This document shows, in pieces, positions 8,546 to 17,102 of a stretch of 64,000 nt of DNA. This DNA comes from an uncultured Sphingobacteriales bacterium. GTDB taxonomy: Bacteria; Bacteroidota; Bacteroidia; Chitinophagales; Chitinophagaceae. The notes below the pieces were generated by a model. It did no database searches. It had not been told where the DNA came from and worked only from the letters and a program-made list of their open reading frames with translations. The DNA is taken from contig CALKHN010000051.1 in NCBI GenBank assembly GCA_937991535.1, positions 124,001-188,000 on the forward strand, given 5' to 3'. Within the stretch, counting starts at the first letter, position 1. Every line of letters starts with the position of its first letter. The position numbers and the translations under genes were made by a program.

Positions 8546-9904
8546 TCAGAAATGTTGTTCTTTTACCGGCTTCTTAATCCCTTTAATTATGAAGAACCCT
8601 GTAAAACCACCAATCACCGAAGCTATGATAATACCGATCTTGGCTTGTGCAATATATAGGCTTCCCACCTCTCCCAACGGGCTAAAAGCAAGTTCGTTAA
8701 TAAACAACGACATGGTAAAACCAATAGCCGCGATAAATCCCATACCCAGTAAATGCTTATAGGTTACACCTTCAGGGGATGGTACCCATTTTAACTTTAT
8801 CAACAGCGAAGACAAGCCAAAAATCCCTATCATTTTACCTATCAAAAGTCCCAATGCAACCCCTGTAGCTACCGCACTGGTTGCCTGCTCCACGAAATTA
8901 CCGCTAAAGCTAACTCCGGCGTTAGCCAGCGCAAAAACAGGCATCACCACAAAAGCTACGATCGGGTGCATGTCGTGTTCTAATTTTTGCAGCGGTGTCA
9001 TCGCCTTTTTGGTCAATGTTTCCATATCATCTAAAATATGCAGTTGTTCTGAAGTTAATGTAGGAACGCTATGATCAGGATCTGCAGCTTTAAATTTTTC
9101 GATATAAGCTTTCATCTTACTGATAAAAGAAGTTTCGTTGATTTTAACCGTTGCAGGGATGGTAAAAGCTGCCAGAATAGCGGCTATTGTAGCATGAACG
9201 CCCGATAGTAAGAAGAACAGCCACACACCTCCGATGCCTATAAGCCCGTAGTAGAAGGTATTCCTTACGCCCAAAAAATTAGAAATAAATAAAACAGCCA
9301 GGAAAGCAACCCCAATTCCCAGGTTCACCAATGAAATTTCTGCCGTATAAAAAAGAGCAATAACCAAAACAGAGCCCAGGTCGTCAATAATAGCAAAAGC
9401 CGTTAAAAATATTTTTAATGGTCCCGGTACCTTGTCGCCCAGGAGGTATAAAATGCCGAGCGCAAACGCCAGGTCGGTAGCCATGGGAATACCCCATCCG
9501 CTGATGGTTGGCAGTCCACCGTTAAAAAAGGTGTAAATGAGTGCAGGAAAAATCATGCCGCCGATGCCGGCAACAATAGGTAAAATAGCGTTTTTGGGGT
9601 TGGAAAGTTCCCCGGCTACAATTTCTCTTTTTAATTCCAGCCCGATCACGAAAAAGAAAACAGCCATCAGCCCGTCATTGATCCAATGATGAAGCGACTT
9701 GCTTAAATGAAAGTGATCATTAAGTCCGAATGAAATTCTATACTCCCATAACTGATGATACCTGTGCGCCCAGGGTGAGTTTGCCATAAAAATCGCAACA
9801 ACGGCCGAAATGATTAACACCACCCCTCCTGTAGATGATTTGCTTATAAAAGCGTTAACGGGATTTATGATCCATTTGTCTACAGGCGTTGTTTTAATTC
9901 CCAT
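8546..9904 (-). CDS. nhaA: Na+/H+ antiporter NhaA
   Basis: This 452-residue inner-membrane protein matches the NhaA family along its length. It exchanges internal Na+ (or Li+) for external H+ and so controls sodium and pH balance. Visible signatures are NDGLMAVFFFVIGLELKREI (about residues 76-95), GWGIPMATDLAFALG (137-150) and the ion-binding pair in AIIDDLG (Asp174, Asp175, equivalent to Asp163/164 of E. coli). The extra charged segment near residues 255-310 is common in Bacteroidota members. It is transcribed divergently from the TrpB-like gene. A TATATTTG box lies 18 bases before the ATG. Confidence 0.95.
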   Translation of the reverse strand: MGIKTTPVDKWIINPVNAFISKSSTGGVVLIISAVVAIFMANSPWAHRYHQLWEYRISFGLNDHFHLSKSLHHWINDGLMAVFFFVIGLELKREIVAGELSNPKNAILPIVAGIGGMIFPALIYTFFNGGLPTISGWGIPMATDLAFALGILYLLGDKVPGPLKIFLTAFAIIDDLGSVLVIALFYTAEISLVNLGIGVAFLAVLFISNFLGVRNTFYYGLIGIGGVWLFFLLSGVHATIAAILAAFTIPATVKINETSFISKMKAYIEKFKAADPDHSVPTLTSEQLHILDDMETLTKKAMTPLQKLEHDMHPIVAFVVMPVFALANAGVSFSGNFVEQATSAVATGVALGLLIGKMIGIFGLSSLLIKLKWVPSPEGVTYKHLLGMGFIAAIGFTMSLFINELAFSPLGEVGSLYIAQAKIGIIIASVIGGFTGFFIIKGIKKPVKEQHF

Positions 9905-9921
9905 TTGTTGCTATTAGCCTG

Positions 9922-9929
9922 CAAATATA
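9922..9929 (-). promoter_or_regulatory. -7 box TATATTTG of nhaA
   Basis: Perfect TAnnTTTG on the minus strand, 18 bases before the nhaA ATG, implying a leader of roughly ten bases. The -33 element is not obvious. Confidence 0.45.
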
Positions 9930-9997
9930 ATGCTGTCAAATCTTATCTTCTTTGTTTGATCTTTTTCAGTATCTTGATTGCCAAAAAATTGTATTGC

Positions 9998-11359
9998 ATG
10001 CTACAAAGAAAAATTACTTTACAGGAAGCGGAGATACCAACGCATTGGTATAATATTATGGCCGACATGCCCAATAAACCGTTACCGCCTCTGCACCCCG
10101 GAACACAGCAACCCATTGGCCCTGAAGATTTGGCTCCGTTGTTCCCGATGGAATTGATTAAGCAGGAAGTGAGCGCCGAAAAGTGGATAGAAATTCCTGA
10201 TGAAGTAAGAAACCTGTATTCCCTCTGGCGGCCTACTCCTATGTTCAGGGCATATAACCTTGAAAAAGCGCTGGGCACAAAATCTAAAATTTACTACAAG
10301 TATGAAGGTGGTAGCCCTGCGGGTTCACACAAGCCCAATACAGCCATTCCGCAGGCTTATTATAATAGGAAGGAAGGTGTAAAGAAGATCGCAACAGAAA
10401 CAGGCGCCGGTCAGTGGGGCAGCGCATTGAGTTTTGCCTGTAAACTACTGGGAATAGAATGTGAAGTATTTATGGTAAGAGTGAGTTATGACGGAAAGCC
10501 TTACCGGAAAATTATGATGAACACCTGGGGAGCAACAGTACACGCTTCGCCCAGCAATTTAACCAACGCCGGAAGAAGCATACTGGAAAAAGACGCCAAC
10601 TCGCCCGGTAGCCTGGGAATTGCTATTTCTGAAGCTGTAGAAGTGGCCGCCACGCATGACGACACCAAATATTCTTTGGGCAGCGTATTGAATCATGTAT
10701 TAATGCACCAAACCATTATAGGGCTGGAATCATTGAAACAAATGGAAAAGGCAGGCGATTATCCTGATATTGTGGTGGCGCCTTTTGGTGGCGGATCAAA
10801 TTTCGCGGGTATAGCATTTCCTTTCCTGCAAAATAATTTAACCGGCGGAAAAAAGATAAGAGCCATTGCAGTGGAACCTACTTCCTGCCCCAAATTAACG
10901 CGTGGTGTTTTCCGTTACGATTTTGGTGATACCGTTGGTATGACGCCACTAATTCCAATGTACACTTTGGGACATAATTTCATTCCATCGCCTATTCACG
11001 CGGGAGGCTTGCGGTATCATGGAGCAGGCGCCATTGTTAGCCAGTTATTGAAAGATGATATTATTGAAGCCGTTGCCATTAACCAAACGGAATGTTTTGA
11101 TGCGGGTTTATTGTTCTCCGGTGCTGAAGGCATTATTCCTGCACCTGAAGCTACCCACGCCATTGCGGAAGTAATACGACAGGCCAAACGGGCAGATGAA
11201 GAAGGAATCTCCAAAACAATCCTGTTTAACCTGTGTGGTCATGGTCATTTTGATTTGAGTGCTTACGAGCAATACCTGAGCGGTAAATTGGTGGATTATG
11301 AAGTATCACAGGCGGATATCAATGCATCTTTAGCAGAGCTGAACACACCTGCTATTTAG
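9998..11359 (+). CDS. trpB: TrpB2-type tryptophan synthase beta chain
   Basis: The ATG at 9998 is chosen (453 residues); 31 earlier codons are open but resemble nothing. The protein has the long N-terminal extension (THWYNIMADMPN...PPLHPGT) that separates TrpB2 from the usual TrpB1. It also has the PLP-binding lysine in GSHKPNTA (Lys112) and the glycine-rich phosphate loop FGGGSNFAG. TrpB enzymes condense indole with serine to form tryptophan. TrpB2 enzymes are usually not partnered with TrpA and are thought to salvage free indole. No other trp gene is nearby, which fits that idea. Confidence 0.9.
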   Translation: MLQRKITLQEAEIPTHWYNIMADMPNKPLPPLHPGTQQPIGPEDLAPLFPMELIKQEVSAEKWIEIPDEVRNLYSLWRPTPMFRAYNLEKALGTKSKIYYKYEGGSPAGSHKPNTAIPQAYYNRKEGVKKIATETGAGQWGSALSFACKLLGIECEVFMVRVSYDGKPYRKIMMNTWGATVHASPSNLTNAGRSILEKDANSPGSLGIAISEAVEVAATHDDTKYSLGSVLNHVLMHQTIIGLESLKQMEKAGDYPDIVVAPFGGGSNFAGIAFPFLQNNLTGGKKIRAIAVEPTSCPKLTRGVFRYDFGDTVGMTPLIPMYTLGHNFIPSPIHAGGLRYHGAGAIVSQLLKDDIIEAVAINQTECFDAGLLFSGAEGIIPAPEATHAIAEVIRQAKRADEEGISKTILFNLCGHGHFDLSAYEQYLSGKLVDYEVSQADINASLAELNTPAI

Positions 11360-11726
11360 TCCTCCTTAAAAGTTGGGACGATCCCGCTTTGAGCGGGACG
11401 ACCATTTCGCTGAGACAATATGAGCTACGGTATGTGCAGTAAAATAAAAAAGGTAGTCTCAAAACCCAATAAGTCAGCAGCTTTAAACTTCCTGGACGGC
11501 CTACTAATCTTGTAAAACGGATTTATGATATCCAATAACTTTAATAACACCAACAGCAGGCTGTTATACCTTTTACTGTTCCCGAAAAGATGGAAGAGGT
11601 TTTGAGTGTCTACAATTAAATAATAAAAATTTCATAAGCATTGGCCCAATTTTTCTACAGTGGACTTTTTCTGTGTGGTATTCGGGGAGCTAAATTATTA
11701 CTATATTGGGTCTTAACCCCTAATCT
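11360..11726. repeat. Spacer carrying a TCCCGCT...AGCGGGA hairpin
   Basis: No gene. TCCCGCTTTGAGCGGGA at 11382-11398 is a 7-bp stem with a 3-base loop, flanked by the direct repeat GGGACGA (11375-11381 and 11394-11400). The same stem with another loop recurs in the tRNA-like remnant at 12811-12827. The rest (11420-11726) is AT-rich with no ORF or RNA gene recognised. Confidence 0.5.
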
Positions 11727-12188
11727 ATGTCCGATAATACTGTTTCAATTTTAGCCTTTACATTTCTCAGTTTACTTGGAGTACTTTCCATATCAAGAGA
11801 AATCTGGCCTCTATATTTTATAAAAAAGGTAAAAGGACAAAAGAACAGAACAAAAATTCGCCCATTTTACATTATTTCCTTTTTCAGTTTATTAGGAGGG
11901 GCTCTCGGCTTCGGATTGTGGAATAACGCCAATCAAAATAATACTCAAGATTTATTACAAGGAACCTTAGACACCAGCGTTGCCCAAGGAAAGCTTCTTC
12001 AAAATGATATCCGTTCACTTAGAGATTCCTTAAATCAATTTGTTAAGGTCGACAGTAGTAATGTCTTCGTTAAAAATGGGGGAACATATGTAAATGTTAA
12101 AGCAAACCAAATAGGGTTCCAGTTCAGTGATGTACATAATTCGAATATAGAAAATAACAATGCGATTTTTAAAGATACTTCTAAATAA
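11727..12188 (+). CDS. Hypothetical membrane protein, two helices and a coil
   Basis: The family is not recognised. The 153 residues contain a first membrane helix (about 6-25), a short basic loop (KKVKGQKNRTKIRP), a second helix (about 47-65) and a polar C-terminal half. The latter has a probable coiled coil (LLQNDIRSLRDSLNQFVKVDS) and then a beta-rich Asn/Val segment. Codon use is more AT-rich than in neighbouring genes, and the gene lies near the tRNA and repeat-rich stretch, which would suit acquired DNA, though this is weak. Single-gene unit. Confidence 0.6.
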   Translation: MSDNTVSILAFTFLSLLGVLSISREIWPLYFIKKVKGQKNRTKIRPFYIISFFSLLGGALGFGLWNNANQNNTQDLLQGTLDTSVAQGKLLQNDIRSLRDSLNQFVKVDSSNVFVKNGGTYVNVKANQIGFQFSDVHNSNIENNNAIFKDTSK

Positions 12189-12438
12189 CACTTTTACTCA
12201 TGCTTATGCCTCTTAAGCAGGTGTGGGATGTTCCGGTTGGCAACGTATCGAAAGTTATTCAGGCTGCCTGCCTATTATGTAGAATCCTCCCGATCCCCTT
12301 TTTTGATCTTGCCATTGGGGAGTATTTCAACGAATTTAGATTAGGAGAGATTTAATAAATTACCTTTTTATCTGCTATCCTTTTTCAAACAAAAAACCGC
12401 AAACCCAATATAGTAAAGGATTTACGGTTCTTGAAAGT

Positions 12439-12511
12439 CGGGACGACTAGATTCGAACTAGCGACCCCTTGCACCCCATGCAAGTGCGCTACCGGGCTGC
12501 GCTACGTCCCG
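12439..12511 (-). tRNA. tRNA-Pro (anticodon GGG)
   Basis: The minus strand folds into a complete 73-base cloverleaf. The acceptor is CGGGACG/CGTCCCG, the D stem GCGC/GCGC, the anticodon stem CTTGC/GCAAG with loop ATGGGGT (anticodon GGG), and the T arm GCTAG-TTCGAAT-CTAGT. The acceptor opening CGGG is typical of bacterial tRNA-Pro. The 3' CCA is not encoded. It reads CCC and CCU proline codons. Confidence 0.93.
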
Positions 12512-12774
12512 AACACTATGCAGGATTATCCTGCAAGTATCTTTTGATACCCCTTTTTTTAATTTTCATCTCTAACCGTACGGCCTCACTTCTGTTGCTG
12601 CACCGGAAGGATATAATTAATATTCATGGGATACCTTTCGATGTAAAATTTGATCTCCCTGCATTATGCTGGTTAATTCTTTTCTCAACATTTCCCGTGC
12701 TACCAGCATAATACTTCTCTAAAGAACTACGGTATATAATATATACCCAAAACATGGTCTATATGGTTTAGCAA
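12512..12774. other. Spacer with two palindromes between tRNA and tRNA-like remnant
   Basis: No credible gene. ATTATGCTGG (12663-12672) pairs perfectly with CCAGCATAAT (12703-12712) across a 30-base loop. GGTATATAATATATACC (12731-12747) is a perfect odd palindrome. Either could be an operator or part of a decayed element. Confidence 0.4.
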
Positions 12775-12839
12775 CTTGCGACCCTCCCGACCTTAGGAGG
12801 GATGCGCTACTCCCGCTTACAGCGGGACGCTACGTCCCG
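12775..12839 (-). pseudogene. Rearranged tRNA-Pro-like remnant with hairpin insertions
   Basis: Read on the minus strand this starts CGGGACGTAGCG, as in the intact tRNA-Pro 330 bases away. A 17-base hairpin (TCCCGCT-GTA-AGCGGGA) then stands where the D loop should be, GTAGCGCA matches again, and a second hairpin (CCCTCC...GGAGGG) replaces the anticodon arm before GGTCGC. The T arm and 3' acceptor strand are missing. It cannot be a normal tRNA. It looks like a duplicated tRNA 5' half whose loops have been replaced by palindromes of the type seen elsewhere in the window. Confidence 0.55.
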
Positions 12840-12925
12840 AACTCATTAACGGGCAGCAAAAGTAACTCAAAATTCCAATTTCAAAAAATCAATAAATAGC
12901 CTTTATCTTCGCTGAACTTTTCACA

Positions 12926-14185
12926 ATGACTATCCTCATTCGCAAAGCCATTATTACGCAGCCCGGTTCTTCATTTAACGGACAGCAAAAGGATATTTTA
13001 GTTGCCGGTGGCGTCATTGTAAGCATTGAAGACAACATTACAGAAAAAGCAGACACTATCATTGAGCGGGAAGGGTTGCAGGTTTCGCCGGGTTGGGTAG
13101 ATATTTTCGCTCATTTCTGCGATCCCGGGTATGAATACAAAGAAACGCTTCAAACAGGTGCAAATGCGGCCGCAGCCGGCGGGTATACCCATGTGTTCGT
13201 GTTGCCTAACACAAATCCTGTGGTGCACAGCAAATCGCAGGTAGAGTATATTAAAGAAAAAAGCAAATCCCTTCCTGTAAATATTCACCCGGTAGGCGCC
13301 ATTTCTAAAAATGCCGAAGGGAAAGATCTTGCCGAAATGTATGATATGTTTGCAAGCGGCGCTATCGCTTTCAGCGATGGCATCAATACCGTGCAGTCGG
13401 CCGGCGTTTTATTAAAAGCCCTGCAATATGTAAGCGCTTTTGAAGGAGTGCTGATACAAATACCACAGGACAAAAGCATCGGTACACATGGATTAATGAA
13501 TGAAGGCGTTATTTCTACCCGGCTGGGTTTGCCCGGAAAACCGGTTATTGCTGAAGAAATGATGGTGGCCCGAGATATTGAACTGGCGGAATATGCGGCA
13601 TCCAAACTGCATTTTACAGGCATCAGTTCCAAACGGTCGGTTGATCATATTAAAAATGCAAAAGAAAAGGGTTTGCAGGTAACCTGCTCCGTTACACCCT
13701 ACCATCTTTTTTTTAGTGATGAAGACCTTATGGATTACGATACCAACCTTAAGGTGAACCCTCCTTTGCGCACCCCCGAAAACAGGCAGGCGTTGCGTGA
13801 GGCTGTTAACAACGGATGGATTGATTGCATCGCGTCTCATCATTTTCCTCAGGAATGGGACAGTAAAACCTGCGAGTTTGAATATGCCGGTTATGGTATG
13901 ATAGGGCTGGAAACCGCTTTTGGCGTAGCCGGAGCCGTGGGAGTAAATACCGAACGCTGGGTGGAGTTGTGCAGCATTAATCCGCGTAAAGTTTTTGGAC
14001 TGCCTGCTGCAACATTACAGGAAGGACAAGCCGCAGACCTTACCTTGTTCGATCCGGAAACAACCTACCGGTTTGAAGAAAAGCACATTCAATCAAAATC
14101 TAAAAATTCTCCGTTTACCGGAAAAGAACTTAAAGGACGGGTAATTGGGATAATTAACGGAGAGAAGGTATTTTTGAACACCTGA
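12926..14185 (+). CDS. Dihydroorotase-like amidohydrolase lacking catalytic residues
   Basis: The 419 residues match the class I dihydroorotase/allantoinase fold throughout (VSPGWVDI, GGYTHVFVLPNTNPVV, VTPYHLFF, VNPPLRTPENRQALREA, GLETAFG). Dihydroorotase makes dihydroorotate in pyrimidine synthesis. The metal and catalytic residues of active enzymes are not kept. The HxH motif is FAH (61-63), the substrate Arg is Cys65, the HCED position reads IPQD, the AH of HIAH-V is TG (about 232-233), and TDHAPH is SHHFPQ (304-309). The product is probably a non-catalytic homologue, perhaps a partner or scaffold. It heads a cluster with DUF4199 and glycosyltransferase genes. Confidence 0.85.
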   Translation: MTILIRKAIITQPGSSFNGQQKDILVAGGVIVSIEDNITEKADTIIEREGLQVSPGWVDIFAHFCDPGYEYKETLQTGANAAAAGGYTHVFVLPNTNPVVHSKSQVEYIKEKSKSLPVNIHPVGAISKNAEGKDLAEMYDMFASGAIAFSDGINTVQSAGVLLKALQYVSAFEGVLIQIPQDKSIGTHGLMNEGVISTRLGLPGKPVIAEEMMVARDIELAEYAASKLHFTGISSKRSVDHIKNAKEKGLQVTCSVTPYHLFFSDEDLMDYDTNLKVNPPLRTPENRQALREAVNNGWIDCIASHHFPQEWDSKTCEFEYAGYGMIGLETAFGVAGAVGVNTERWVELCSINPRKVFGLPAATLQEGQAADLTLFDPETTYRFEEKHIQSKSKNSPFTGKELKGRVIGIINGEKVFLNT

Positions 14186-14207
14186 TTTTTTACCCAAAAC
14201 AACAATT

Positions 14208-14747
14208 ATGGAAAATAAGCAAACAAATGTAGGGCTTACCTACGGATTAATATCTGGATTGGCATCTGTTATTTTTAGCCTCCTGCTATATTTGGGAGGT
14301 GTAAAATGGTTTATAAACCCTGTGGCTTATGCAGGTTTTTTAATACCTGTAATCATTGCCGTACTGGCCGGCTTAAAACAAAAAAAACTAAATGAAGGTT
14401 ACCTTGATTTTGCTGCCGCCCTTAAAGTTGTGTTTACCACTTTTGTAATTGGCACTGTAATCAGCACTTTATTCAGCTACATGTTGTTCAATTTTATTGA
14501 CGTGCCTTTTCGCGAGGCGCTAACACAGGAAACGGCTGAAAAAACGCAGCAGATGATGCAAAAATTCGGAGCAAGCCAGGAACAGATTGATAAAGCTACA
14601 GAAGATATGATGAAGGGCAATAATTATAGTTTTGGCAAGCAAATGCTTGGAACGGCATTCTTTTGTATTTTCTGGTTCGTAGTAAGCCTCATCATTGCTG
14701 CAATCATTAAAAAGAAAAAACCGGAATTCCCAACGGTTGCTCAATAA
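14208..14747 (+). CDS. DUF4199 membrane protein
   Basis: The product has 179 residues with four predicted membrane helices (about 11-32, 36-55, 68-92 and 145-167). Helices three and four are separated by a polar, helix-rich loop (REALTQETAEKTQQMMQKFG). This is the layout of DUF4199, a Bacteroidota family of unknown function. It starts 22 bases after the dihydroorotase-like gene and ends 18 bases before the GT2 gene, so the three are very likely co-transcribed. The same order is familiar in the phylum and suggests a link to envelope glycolipid synthesis. Confidence 0.8.
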   Translation: MENKQTNVGLTYGLISGLASVIFSLLLYLGGVKWFINPVAYAGFLIPVIIAVLAGLKQKKLNEGYLDFAAALKVVFTTFVIGTVISTLFSYMLFNFIDVPFREALTQETAEKTQQMMQKFGASQEQIDKATEDMMKGNNYSFGKQMLGTAFFCIFWFVVSLIIAAIIKKKKPEFPTVAQ

Positions 14748-14765
14748 TACTGTTAATTTTTCTGC

Positions 14766-15707
14766 ATGAACATCAGCGTTGTTATTCCATTATATAATGA
14801 AGAAGAGTCGTTGCCTGAGTTGTGTGCCTGGATTCAAAAGGTAATGGAGGAAAACAGGTTTTCGTATGAGATTATTTTGGTTGATGATGGCAGCACCGAT
14901 GAATCCTGGGCTATTATAGAACAATTGCGGACAACGCATTCCTGTATAAAAGGCATTAAATTTCAACGCAACTATGGTAAAAGCGCGGCGCTGAATGAAG
15001 GCTTTAAGGCTGCGCAGGGAGAGGTAGTGATTACAATGGATGCGGATTTACAGGACAGCCCCAATGAAATACCGGAATTGAGAAAGATGATAGCGGAAGA
15101 TGGATATGATATGGTTAGCGGATGGAAGAAAAAAAGGTATGACAGCAAGCTCGCCAAAAATATTCCTTCAAAATTTTTTAATGCGGTAACCCGGCGCATG
15201 TCTAAAATACCGTTGCATGATTTTAACTGCGGGTTAAAGTCATACAAAAATAAAGTTGTGAAAAGCATTGAGGTATATGGTGAAATGCACCGCTATATTC
15301 CCGTTTTGGCCAAATGGGCCGGGTTTAGAAAAATTGGTGAAAAAGTAGTTGAACATCGTCCGCGTAAATATGGCGTTACCAAATTTGGTTGGGAACGGTT
15401 TATTTACGGGTTTCTTGACCTGGCTTCTATTATGTTTGTAGGCAGGTTTGGAAAACGACCCATGCATTTTTTTGGCTCATGGGGCACCGCCTGTTTCTTT
15501 GTCGGGCTTTTGCTCAGTATCTATCTTATCATCAGCAAGTTTGTTGATCCTGAATATGCGTTAACCAATCGTCCTGCCTTTTTCCTCGCATTGACCCTGC
15601 TTTTGCTGGGTGCGCAGCTTTTTTTAGTAGGATTTATGGGAGAACTGGTTGCCCGAAATTCCCCGGAACGCAACAGCTACCTGATTGAAAAAAAACTGGG
15701 AATTTGA
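14766..15707 (+). CDS. Family 2 glycosyltransferase, polyprenyl-phosphate type
   Basis: The 313 residues have a GT-A catalytic domain: VVIPLYNEEESLPEL at the N-terminus, DDGSTDES (40-47) and the DADLQDSP metal-binding segment (93-100). Two C-terminal membrane helices follow (about 235-255 and 273-298). This matches GtrB/DPM1-like enzymes, which move a sugar from a nucleotide to undecaprenyl phosphate on the inner face of the cytoplasmic membrane. The sugar cannot be told. It lies between DUF4199 and a GT4 gene, probably in one operon. Confidence 0.88.
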   Translation: MNISVVIPLYNEEESLPELCAWIQKVMEENRFSYEIILVDDGSTDESWAIIEQLRTTHSCIKGIKFQRNYGKSAALNEGFKAAQGEVVITMDADLQDSPNEIPELRKMIAEDGYDMVSGWKKKRYDSKLAKNIPSKFFNAVTRRMSKIPLHDFNCGLKSYKNKVVKSIEVYGEMHRYIPVLAKWAGFRKIGEKVVEHRPRKYGVTKFGWERFIYGFLDLASIMFVGRFGKRPMHFFGSWGTACFFVGLLLSIYLIISKFVDPEYALTNRPAFFLALTLLLLGAQLFLVGFMGELVARNSPERNSYLIEKKLGI

Positions 15708-15727
15708 TTTGTATATATTAAGTGATA

Positions 15728-16864
15728 ATGGGAAAAAGAATTGTCATCATTGGTCCTGCGCATCCTTTGCGCGGCGGATTGGCTTCATATGATGAGCGAT
15801 TGGCCAGGGAATTTCAGCAACATGGATGGGATACCCATATTTATACGTTTTCATTGCAGTATCCGGGTTTTCTTTTTCCGGGTACAACGCAATTTTCTTC
15901 CGAACCACCACCCGCCGGACTGAATATACATGTTCGCATCAATTCAATTAACCCTTTTAACTGGTATAGTGTAGGCCGGGAACTGAAAAAAATTTCTCCG
16001 GATATTATTGTAGTACGGTATTGGCTGCCTTTTATGGGTCCCTGCCTGGGAACGATATTAAGGGTAGTTAAAAAAAATAACCACACCAGAATTGTATGTA
16101 TCGCGGATAATATTATACCGCACGAGAAAAGGCCGGGTGATACCGCTTTTACACGGTATTTTTTAAAACCAGTGGATGCTTTTATTACAATGAGTGAAAA
16201 AGTACTTACGGATCTGCGCAGCATTGAACCTAAAAAGCCCGCGCGGTTTGTACCGCATCCTTTATACGACAATTTTGGTGAGAAGATCAGCAAAGAGGAA
16301 GCGCGACTTAAATTGGGTATCGGCCTTAATGAAAGAGTAGTGCTCTTTTTTGGCTTTATCCGCAAATACAAGGGTTTGGATATTTTGCTGGATGCCATGA
16401 AAATTGTGAAAGCACAAACCATCGAACGGCGTTTGCCCCCCGTTAAACTTTTGATAGCAGGAGAATTTTATGAAGACAATAAGCCCTATCTGCAGCAAAT
16501 CAAAGACAATAACATTGAAGATGTACTGATATTAAAAACGGATTTCATTCCCGACAGTGAAGTGAAATTTTGTTTGTGCGCAGCCGATGTGGTGATTCAG
16601 CCTTACCGAAGTGCTACACAAAGCGGTGTAACACCATTGTCGTACCATTTTGAAAAACCGATGATCGTAACCAATGTAGGTGGATTGACGGCTATGGTTC
16701 CCGATGGTAAAGTGGGTTTAGTGGCTGAACCTGATGCCGCTTCTATAGCTGAAAAAATAATGCAGTTTTATGAAATGAGTGAAGACCATTTTATTCCGGG
16801 GCTTCGCGAAGAAAAAAATAAGTATACCTGGGATAATATGGCAAGGGCGATCCTGTCTGTTTGA
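15728..16864 (+). CDS. Family 4 glycosyltransferase
   Basis: The ATG at 15728 is preferred over the GTG two codons earlier. The 378 residues form a GT-B fold: KRIVIIGPAHPLRGGLASYDERLA at the start of the acceptor domain, and VLFFGFIRKYKGLDILLDAM opening the nucleotide-sugar domain. SATQSGVTPLSYHFEKPMIVTNVGG contains the donor-binding region near the usual E-x7-E site. It probably adds a sugar to a lipid-linked or surface glycan. It follows the GT2 gene by 20 bases. Confidence 0.87.
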   Translation: MGKRIVIIGPAHPLRGGLASYDERLAREFQQHGWDTHIYTFSLQYPGFLFPGTTQFSSEPPPAGLNIHVRINSINPFNWYSVGRELKKISPDIIVVRYWLPFMGPCLGTILRVVKKNNHTRIVCIADNIIPHEKRPGDTAFTRYFLKPVDAFITMSEKVLTDLRSIEPKKPARFVPHPLYDNFGEKISKEEARLKLGIGLNERVVLFFGFIRKYKGLDILLDAMKIVKAQTIERRLPPVKLLIAGEFYEDNKPYLQQIKDNNIEDVLILKTDFIPDSEVKFCLCAADVVIQPYRSATQSGVTPLSYHFEKPMIVTNVGGLTAMVPDGKVGLVAEPDAASIAEKIMQFYEMSEDHFIPGLREEKNKYTWDNMARAILSV

Positions 16865-16943
16865 TATCCGGCACGATATGTAAAGCAGCCCTGTTTTTTT
16901 AACCTCTCTGTCACTCAATAAGTTACTCAATATTACTTTTCGT

Positions 16944-17056
16944 TTATGACAATGTCGTGACAGTTGTCAGGGGCAAGCGTGATTACAATCACGCCTGGCT
17001 GCCAAATGCCTCATCGTTTCCGGGATTTTGGAAACATACCTTTATTATGACAATGT
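16944..17056. promoter_or_regulatory. Paired 12-bp direct repeats and palindromes before the respiratory cluster
   Basis: TTATGACAATGT occurs exactly at 16944-16955 and again at 17045-17056. The first copy opens an imperfect dyad (TGACAA at 16947 against TTGTCA ending at 16969). A second palindrome, GCGTGATT-AC-AATCACGC, occupies 16977-16994. All lie 47-160 bases before the first gene of the electron-transfer cluster. The TGACAA..TTGTCA dyad resembles sites of Crp/Fnr-family regulators, so redox or nitric-oxide control is possible but unproven. The 16977 palindrome could instead be a dispersed hairpin. Confidence 0.35.
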
Positions 17057-17102
17057 TCTTAAGGTTGATCCTTTAGTCTTTTTCAACTAAAAATATACTG
17101 TT

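Noticed and set aside
12198..12356. 52-codon plus frame after the small membrane protein
   Set aside because: Open from an ATG but with no family resemblance, promoter or conserved feature I can point to; it could be chance.
12469..12711. 80-codon plus frame overlapping tRNA-Pro
   Set aside because: It runs antisense through a certain tRNA gene and has no protein-like character.
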